Shown: positions 6,387-10,441 of the stretch, in pieces
How positions within the stretch are numbered: the first letter of the stretch is position 1
Layout of the letters: every line of letters starts with the position of its first letter
From: an uncultured Lachnospiraceae bacterium
GTDB lineage: Bacteria > Bacillota > Clostridia > Lachnospirales > Lachnospiraceae
Direction of reading: 5' to 3'
Length of the DNA: 10,441 nucleotides
Assembly: GCA_949346185.1 (NCBI GenBank)
Contig: CASGVX010000052.1
Coordinates: 1-10,441, forward strand
Position numbers and translations under genes: made by a program
The notes under the pieces: generated by a model
What the model was told of the DNA's origin: nothing
The model's database searches: none
What the model saw: the letters and a program-made list of their open reading frames with translations, nothing else

Positions 6387-7415
6387 ATGAAAAATAAGCA
6401 GTTGGTCAGCATTATTATAACGGGAGCCGTGATTGTTGCCGTGGGAGTGACGGGCGTTGTGTCAAATGTGATTTCGGGAAAGCTGATGGCAAATATGAAA
6501 CGGGAAAAGTCGGTGTCCTCTTCATTTCTAGGTGATGATTTATTTTCTGATGATGATTTGTTTGATGGGGAAGACCTTCCCGCAAAGGATCATATTGGTA
6601 TCATTAATATAGTAGGGGAAATCGGTCCATCGGATGTGGTTTCTTCTGAAGATGAATATAATCATGACATGTATATGGAGTATATCGAGGAGATGGAGAA
6701 ATCCAAGAAAAATAAAGGAATCCTTTTATTTGTGAATAGCCCTGGCGGTACCGTGTATCAGTCTGATGAATTGTATCTGCGTCTGATGCAGTATAAGGAA
6801 AATACCCATCGTCCCATTTGGGCATTTTTTGCTGACCAGGCATGTTCCGGAGGCTATTACATAGCCATGGCCGCAGATAAGATTTATGCCAATCGCAATG
6901 CTTGGACCGGCTCCATTGGCGTGATCGTTTCGCTGGTTAATTGCAAGGGATTATTTGACAAGCTGGGCATCAAGGAGATTGACATTACCAGCGGAAAGAA
7001 TAAGGCCATGGGTTCCGTGGGGTCGGAATTGACGGAGGAGCAGCGGCAGATTCTCCAATCGCTAGTGGATGAGTCCTATGACCAGTTTGTGGAAGTTGTT
7101 GTCAAGGGCAGAAATATGAGCAATTCTACTGTGAGAGCTTTGGCAGACGGCAGGATTTATTCCGCAAAGCAGGCGAAGGAAAATGGCTTGATTGATGAAA
7201 TCTCTGATATAGAGGAGGCGAAAGCGGACTTTGTCAGCCAGGCGGGCTTAGATGATGATATAGAATTTTATGTGCCGGAGAGTGATATGAATAGGGATAT
7301 CTTTGATTTGCTTTTTATGAAGGCGAAGAAAATACTTCCCAAGTCAGAGATTGACTTGGCGACGGACATTATGGAGAATCGGGGAAGCGGGGTGTTGAAG
7401 TATTATGCAGAATAA
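6387..7415 (+). CDS. sppA: Signal peptide peptidase SppA (S49 family), membrane-anchored
   Basis: A 342-residue protease that degrades leftover signal peptides in the membrane. An uncleaved N-terminal anchor covers about residues 6-27. A strikingly acidic linker follows (about 45-66, Asp-Leu-Phe reiterations), and then the S49 domain. FVNSPGG marks the oxyanion region. Ser154 in QACSGGYYIA is the nucleophile. Lys206 in SGKNKAMGS is the general base. The Ser-Lys spacing of 52 residues equals that of the Bacillus subtilis enzyme (Ser147/Lys199, from established knowledge). The single S49 domain and the length fit the Gram-positive short form. The start at 6387 is preferred because it opens the basic n-region MKNK; AAAGGA lies 12 bases upstream, slightly far. 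An ATG at 6375 and a GTG at 6342 are alternatives, but neither has a well-placed ribosome site. It overlaps the following RDD gene by 11 bp, implying co-expression. Confidence 0.93.
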   Translation: MKNKQLVSIIITGAVIVAVGVTGVVSNVISGKLMANMKREKSVSSSFLGDDLFSDDDLFDGEDLPAKDHIGIINIVGEIGPSDVVSSEDEYNHDMYMEYIEEMEKSKKNKGILLFVNSPGGTVYQSDELYLRLMQYKENTHRPIWAFFADQACSGGYYIAMAADKIYANRNAWTGSIGVIVSLVNCKGLFDKLGIKEIDITSGKNKAMGSVGSELTEEQRQILQSLVDESYDQFVEVVVKGRNMSNSTVRALADGRIYSAKQAKENGLIDEISDIEEAKADFVSQAGLDDDIEFYVPESDMNRDIFDLLFMKAKKILPKSEIDLATDIMENRGSGVLKYYAE

Positions 7416-8085
7416 GGAATCAGTAAGGGTGTACGCGGGCTTTTTCGTAAGGCTTGCTGCATTTATCGTGGATTCATTGATTATTGGTGCAGGCTTGTTA
7501 TTTATTAAAATTCCCATCTGGTTTGCTTCCTTAGGGACGGAAAATCTGCTCCAGAGAGATTTTATATTTAAGTATTCTGTACTGGACATTGTGTATTATG
7601 TATTGGGAGTTTGTTATTTTGCGCTGCTCACTTACTATACGGGAGCCACTTTGGGCAAAAGGCTGTTTCACCTGCGGGTAATCAGCAGTGAGGACAGGAA
7701 GCCTACCTTTTTTGAAATCGTCTTTCGGGAAAGCGTGGGAAGGTTTCTCTCCCGCCTGATCGCATGCGTGGGCTATATTATGGTGGGGGCAGATAAGAGG
7801 AAGCGTGGGCTGCATGACATTCTCAGCGATACTTATGTCGTATATGAGCATAAGGTGTCGCTGGCGGTGCCTACGCCAGTATTGGTACAGAAAATACCAT
7901 ATGCCGTGCCAGGAGGACAGAACCAATTCATGCCGGGAAATAGCATGCAGAATCAGGGACAGAATCAGTTCATGCCGGGAAATGGGGAGCAGAATCATTT
8001 TACATCCGAAAAGGTGGCGAATCAGTCAGAAATGATACACTCAGCAGAGGGAATATCGCATGAAGGAATGAATGACTGCGAATAG
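7405..8085 (+). CDS. RDD-family integral membrane protein with Gln/Asn-rich tail
   Basis: A 226-residue membrane protein of the RDD family, whose members are mostly uncharacterised (some are proposed transporters). The signature residues are present: Arg16 and Asp23 in helix 1 (about 12-34), GATLGKRL (80-87) after helix 2 (about 58-78), and LHD with Asp138 after helix 3 (about 115-130). The first 150 residues form the domain. The remaining 76 are a polar cytoplasmic tail containing GQNQFMPGN twice and a partial third unit. Translation is probably coupled to sppA through the 11-bp overlap, since no strong ribosome site precedes the ATG; only GGGGTG about a dozen bases upstream is seen. A role in membrane quality control with SppA is suggested only by this linkage. 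The last codons (NDCE, stop) fall inside a copy of the dispersed GTGAATAGTAAC repeat. Confidence 0.88.
   Translation: MQNKESVRVYAGFFVRLAAFIVDSLIIGAGLLFIKIPIWFASLGTENLLQRDFIFKYSVLDIVYYVLGVCYFALLTYYTGATLGKRLFHLRVISSEDRKPTFFEIVFRESVGRFLSRLIACVGYIMVGADKRKRGLHDILSDTYVVYEHKVSLAVPTPVLVQKIPYAVPGGQNQFMPGNSMQNQGQNQFMPGNGEQNHFTSEKVANQSEMIHSAEGISHEGMNDCE
7915..7983 (+). repeat. Direct repeat in the tail of the RDD gene
   Basis: Two 27-bp units (7915-7941 and 7957-7983) differ at only a few positions and lie 42 bp apart in phase. Each encodes GQNQFMPGN. The differences are silent third-base changes, so the protein repeat is under selection or the duplication is not very recent. A degenerate third unit (EQNHF) follows. 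Confidence 0.8.
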
Positions 8086-8089
8086 TAAT
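8066..8089 (+). repeat. Copy of the dispersed repeat spanning the RDD stop codon
   Basis: Reads GAATGAATGACTGCGAATAG and on to TAAT. It matches the reverse complement of 10388-10411 at 20 of 24 positions. The TAG stop of the RDD gene (8083-8085) lies within it, so the repeat supplies the protein's last residues. Confidence 0.5.
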
Positions 8090-8100
8090 ATGAAAGAGGC

Positions 8101-8127
8101 GGAGGGTTTCGCTTGCGAAACTCTTTC
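8101..8127 (+). terminator. Probable intrinsic terminator after the sppA-RDD pair
   Basis: GAGGGTTTCG (8102-8111 region) pairs with CGAAACTCTT (8116-8125) around a CTTG loop, giving 8 or more bp including a G-U pair, followed by TTTCTAG. The U-tract is short. Its position 16 bp after the RDD stop suits the end of this operon. Confidence 0.5.
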
Positions 8128-8169
8128 TAGGATGCGTAGTTGAATACAGCGATGTTTTAGGGGGTTAAT

Positions 8170-8538
8170 ATGGTAAGGTTTAATTATTTTATTGCTATTT
8201 TAGGAATTGTGGGAGAGATTATAGCGATTTATCCCAAAAATGCAGTGATGCAGGATATTTTCTTTGGAGTTTTCTGCATGGGCGCTGGGATGGTATGCTT
8301 GGCAAATAGCCCCAAATTTAGCGAGAAAATGGGAATAAACCCGAATGCTTCTTTTGGGCGGGAGAGGCAGAGGAAGGCTCTCATAGCCGAGTGCTTGATT
8401 TTGGCTGGGGCGGCATTGGCAGAAGTGCTGCTATATCTTCTTCATGTTCCTTATACATATACTTCTACGGTGCTTGCAGTGATTGGCGCTGTTTGCGTGT
8501 CCCGGATTTGGCGGGGCAAGTTTACTAGAGAGAAGTAG
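8170..8538 (+). CDS. Small four-helix membrane protein, unknown function
   Basis: A 122-residue protein I do not recognise. Four hydrophobic segments are visible (about 5-22, 27-45, 70-92 and 97-111), separated by a basic, polar loop (about 46-69, with Lys and Arg clusters). The C-terminus, WRGKFTREK, is basic and probably cytoplasmic. TAGGGGGT (8158-8165) is the ribosome site ahead of the ATG. It is separated from the RDD gene by 84 bp holding a terminator-like hairpin, so it may be expressed separately, although no convincing promoter is seen in that gap. Downstream only a weak short hairpin (about 8542-8556) precedes AT-rich non-coding DNA. Good ribosome site, sensible helix pattern and correct strand make it a real gene, but nothing indicates a substrate or partner. 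Confidence 0.75.
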   Translation: MVRFNYFIAILGIVGEIIAIYPKNAVMQDIFFGVFCMGAGMVCLANSPKFSEKMGINPNASFGRERQRKALIAECLILAGAALAEVLLYLLHVPYTYTSTVLAVIGAVCVSRIWRGKFTREK

Positions 8539-8614
8539 AGAAGTGTTTCCGCTTATTTTGCAAACCTTTATTGTAAACATTGCACAAATATCGTGGATTG
8601 TTTTTATGTATTTG

Positions 8615-8676
8615 AACGAAAATGTTAATTTTGACATCAAAATAGAACAAAAAATCTTGAAATATAACATTTCGTT
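8615..8676. repeat. Nested inverted repeats upstream of and overlapping the small-RNA promoter
   Basis: Outer arms AACGAAAATGTTA (8615-8627) and TAACATTTCGTT (8665-8676) are complementary apart from one extra A. Between them sits a perfect palindrome, ATTTTGA-CA-TCAAAAT (8628-8643), directly abutting the left arm. The right arm lies between the -35 and -10 boxes of the promoter at 8657-8685. It may be a cruciform-prone operator. Confidence 0.55.
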
Positions 8677-8685
8677 TGATAAAAT
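8657..8685 (+). promoter_or_regulatory. Extended -10 promoter in front of the putative small RNA
   Basis: TTGAAA (8657-8662), a 17-base spacer and TAAAAT (8680-8685), with TG at 8677-8678 forming an extended -10 element. Start predicted near G8692. No ribosome site plus plausible gene lies between it and the terminator at 8761-8806. Confidence 0.65.
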
Positions 8686-8691
8686 AAAGGT

Positions 8692-8806
8692 GAAAATAGG
8701 TGTGGGATAGAAAGCTTTGAGAAAAGCTCGGATATTCCTTATGTACAAACAAGCGTGCAGAAAAACTGGAGACTGGAGATATGTTGGGTGTGTCTTCAGT
8801 TTTTTT
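8692..8806 (+). ncRNA. Putative independent small structured RNA, about 115 nt
   Basis: Bounded by its own promoter and an intrinsic terminator, with no protein gene inside. The 5' part folds into two stacked stems: GGGATA (8704-8709) with TATTCC (8733-8738), then an internal loop, then AGCTTT (8713-8718) with AAAGCT (8723-8728) closed by GAGA, a GNRA tetraloop. A 22-base single-stranded linker (8739-8760) precedes the terminator stem. I do not match it to a known riboswitch or sRNA family. It could instead be a leader controlling the gene at 8910, but that gene has its own promoter after the terminator. The evidence is structural only. Confidence 0.5.
8761..8806 (+). terminator. Strong intrinsic terminator
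   Basis: AAAAACTGGAGAC (8761-8773) pairs with GTCTTCAGTTTTT (from 8792), with one G-U pair, followed by a run of seven T (8800-8806). The loop is 18 nt. The 5' arm holds a tandem 7-mer (CTGGAGA at 8766-8772 and 8773-8779), so the 3' arm can pair in two registers. Confidence 0.85.
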
Positions 8807-8817
8807 GCGTGGGAATA

Positions 8818-8846
8818 TTGCTAGAGACCAAACTTTCTATTATAAT
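8818..8846 (+). promoter_or_regulatory. Sigma-A-type promoter of the glycosidase-like gene
   Basis: TTGCTA (8818-8823), 17 bases, TATAAT (8841-8846). The start is predicted near 8853, giving a leader of about 57 nt that ends in AGGAGG (8898-8903), seven bases before the ATG at 8910. Confidence 0.8.
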
Positions 8847-8909
8847 GAGAGCATATTATCGGAAATTGCGGTATGCGTGATTTAAAAACGAAATACAGGA
8901 GGAACAAAA

Positions 8910-10370
8910 ATGAGCGATTTGAAAGCAAAAGCACTTCACATGGGACCGGCACAGTGTGCGGTAGATTTGGGGGATGGAAGCGAGCGTGGGGAGTATGTGG
9001 ATCAGGATTATATTTTGCAGAAATTAGGGAGGCCTCACCGAGCAATCAACTTGATGTACTGCTATTATCCCAATGACGACAAGTGGCCGGGGCGGGCCAG
9101 CGTGGTGCATGCAGACCCCTCGGTGCAATTTGCGTGGGATTTTCCCTATGACGATTATTTTACTTATAAGGGAGGCTTGCATGGCACGCTGGATGATGAG
9201 CCCTTTACTTATATGCGGGATGTGCGGAAGCATGGGCAGGACGTGCTCCTGACTATGACCATAGACCCGAAGCTGACGGATGACCATATCGTTGCTATTG
9301 CCAAGGATTTGCGCACATTCGGGCGGGTGCAGCTGCGCATCAACCATGAGGCCACGGGCGACTGGTTTTCTTTCAATAAGCGGGCGTCCTATGAGGAAGT
9401 GGCGGCGTTCTTTACCCATTGCTGTGAAATTATTCACAGGGAGGCGCCCAATGTGAAGGTCATCATCTGCTTGGATGGGTGCAAGGAACTGGATGATGAG
9501 AAAATGGAGATGGAAGATATTTTCGCAGAGGCATCCAGAGCTGCGGATATCGTATCAGTAGACCGTTATATGGCATTGCATTGGGGCTGGCCTTACGATA
9601 TTGCGGAAGAGGGTGGAGATACTTTTGCCCGTCATACGGTGGACAAGATCTATCAGCTGGCAAAGAAGAGTTATGATAGATATACCTATGTAAATAATGG
9701 TGTGAAAAAACCCATGGTGCTTTCTGAGTTCAATGCAGATGGAGATGTGACGGGGGCATATGATCAGGCGGAGATGCTGAGGGATTTCTGCGATAAGCTG
9801 AAGGCAGATAAGGAGAGATGGCTTAGCGGATTTACTTTGTATCAGATGCGGGACAGGGGACGGCTGGGATTAGAGATTGAGGATCCCAACAATGCCAATG
9901 TGGGCATTGAGCAGCCCATACTGGATACCTATCGGGAAATTATCCATGAGGACTTTTTCAGTCCGGCGATGGAGGAGGGAGCAGACATTTCCCTTCCGGC
10001 AAAACTCCGCTGGGGTGGTTCTGAGGACGCAGAGGGCGTGGCGATTCCCATTCATTTTGAGAAGAATCCGGTATTCTGCGAGGCTTACTTTGAGGAGGAA
10101 GGCTTGCTGGATATGAATTTGATGCTGGAATTGAATGGCCATTGGTTTTATAAGGCGCCTGGCGTGAAGTGCATTGATATGATGAGCGCCTTCTACAAGA
10201 AGCCGCTGCAAGGGGAAGAGGACATGACCTTGAAGATTTTTGCACCGCCAGCCTCCGGGGAGAATGATGCTTCCCAAGGAGATGACTGGATGACCAATTA
10301 TTATGCGGAGCTAAAGGCATTACCGAAGATTCGCATTCGATTTGCACCGATTGTCAAGGCGAATCCGTGA
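8910..10370 (+). CDS. Cytoplasmic glycoside-hydrolase-like TIM-barrel protein (GH26-like)
   Basis: A 486-residue protein with no signal peptide or membrane segment. The first two thirds look like a (beta/alpha)8 glycosidase barrel. RINHEATGDWFSF places Glu147 after His, as in the acid/base strand of clan GH-A enzymes such as GH26 mannanases (R-x-x-HE-x-x-G-x-W). PMVLSEFNADG places Glu273 at the end of a later strand where the nucleophile is expected; the 126-residue spacing is plausible. SVDRYMALHWGWPYD supplies aromatic residues typical of a sugar cleft. The last 120 residues appear to be a separate beta-rich domain. The family call is from motif pattern only and the substrate is unknown; a non-hydrolytic barrel remains possible. 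AGGAGG at 8898-8903 fixes the start. The gene has its own promoter and is not linked to a transporter or sugar operon in this window. Being cytoplasmic, it would act on imported oligosaccharides or internal glycans. Confidence 0.85.
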   Translation: MSDLKAKALHMGPAQCAVDLGDGSERGEYVDQDYILQKLGRPHRAINLMYCYYPNDDKWPGRASVVHADPSVQFAWDFPYDDYFTYKGGLHGTLDDEPFTYMRDVRKHGQDVLLTMTIDPKLTDDHIVAIAKDLRTFGRVQLRINHEATGDWFSFNKRASYEEVAAFFTHCCEIIHREAPNVKVIICLDGCKELDDEKMEMEDIFAEASRAADIVSVDRYMALHWGWPYDIAEEGGDTFARHTVDKIYQLAKKSYDRYTYVNNGVKKPMVLSEFNADGDVTGAYDQAEMLRDFCDKLKADKERWLSGFTLYQMRDRGRLGLEIEDPNNANVGIEQPILDTYREIIHEDFFSPAMEEGADISLPAKLRWGGSEDAEGVAIPIHFEKNPVFCEAYFEEEGLLDMNLMLELNGHWFYKAPGVKCIDMMSAFYKKPLQGEEDMTLKIFAPPASGENDASQGDDWMTNYYAELKALPKIRIRFAPIVKANP

Positions 10371-10411
10371 TAGTAACGCTTGTGAGAGTTACTATTCACA
10401 GCCATTCATCC
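10371..10411. repeat. Dispersed repeat copy forming a hairpin after the glycosidase-like gene
   Basis: TAGTAAC (10371-10377) and GTTACTA (10388-10394) form a 7-bp stem with a 10-base loop, immediately after the stop codon. The right part, GTTACTATTCACAG (10388-10401), is the exact reverse complement of 3599-3612. No T-run follows, so it is not a standard terminator. Confidence 0.6.
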
Positions 10412-10441
10412 TATCATGCGATAGCCCCGCTGCCTATCGGC
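10411..10441. repeat. Iterated CTATC/GATAG inverted units at the window edge
   Basis: CTATC (10411-10415), GATAG (10420-10424) and CTATC (10434-10438) alternate in orientation, allowing two mutually exclusive hairpins. The element runs off the window, so its full form cannot be seen. Confidence 0.4.

Noticed and set aside
8631..8668. TTGACA at 8631 as the -35 box of a promoter with TATAAC at 8663
   Set aside because: The spacer is 26 bases, too long; TTGAAA/TAAAAT with 17 bases and an extended -10 is the better choice, and this TTGACA is part of the inner palindrome.
8781..8885. Short frame (about 34 codons) starting within the terminator loop of the putative small RNA
   Set aside because: It reads through the terminator U-tract and the next promoter, its SD-like GGAGA is too close to the ATG, and its product shows no recognisable features.
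10371..10394. Hairpin after the glycosidase-like gene as an intrinsic terminator
   Set aside because: No T-run follows the stem, and the sequence belongs to the dispersed repeat family, so it is reported as a repeat.
1..10441. CRISPR array, tRNA or rRNA genes
   Set aside because: No regularly spaced direct repeats, cloverleaf-like sequences or rRNA segments were seen on either strand.

Overview
The window reads as a low-to-moderate GC Firmicute, most likely a Lachnospiraceae (Clostridia) commensal. The grounds are strong AGGAGG-type ribosome sites, classical TTGNNN-N17-TATAAT promoters, a Tad pilus locus with a DUF6382/FHA protein, and a tyrosine- and lysine-rich glycogen phosphorylase of the clostridial kind. 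This taxonomic call is inference; no rRNA or other marker is present.

Layout. Positions 1-1310 hold the 3' part of a large serine recombinase, the last gene of an integrated mobile element whose body lies left of the window. Directly after its stop codon (about 1311-1583) comes the C-terminal half of a prepilin peptidase (A24 family, GxGD motif) with no start region. The element therefore appears to be inserted inside the peptidase gene. The rest of that operon continues to the right: a TadE-like pseudopilin (1626-2048) with a prepilin-peptidase-type G/S cleavage site and Glu at +5, and a DUF6382-FHA signalling protein (2036-3001). A convergent gene for a PrcB-type lipoprotein (2961-3386, minus strand) overlaps the end of the FHA gene by 41 bp.

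A divergent intergenic region (3387-3657) contains a near-consensus promoter, a repeated pair of inverted half-sites and a start-site hairpin in front of glgP, the glycogen phosphorylase (3658-6126). After a hairpin-rich gap come sppA (membrane-anchored S49 signal peptide peptidase, 6387-7415) and an overlapping RDD-family membrane protein (7405-8085). A four-helix small membrane protein follows (8170-8538).

Positions 8539-8909 contain no protein gene. They hold nested inverted repeats, an extended -10 promoter, a compact two-tier stem with a GNRA loop and a strong intrinsic terminator. Together these look like an independent small RNA of about 115 nt. A second near-perfect promoter then drives a 486-residue cytoplasmic TIM-barrel glycosidase-like protein (8910-10370). 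The window closes on a copy of a dispersed palindromic repeat (core CTGTGAATAGTAAC) that also occurs, more or less degenerate, near the glgP start, after glgP, and over the stop codon of the RDD gene.

Most notable points: (1) the mobile-element junction that breaks the pilin peptidase gene, which could be a reversible switch; (2) the orphan small-RNA unit at 8692-8806; (3) the dispersed GTGAATAGTAAC repeat family; (4) the duplicated operator-like inverted repeats before glgP.
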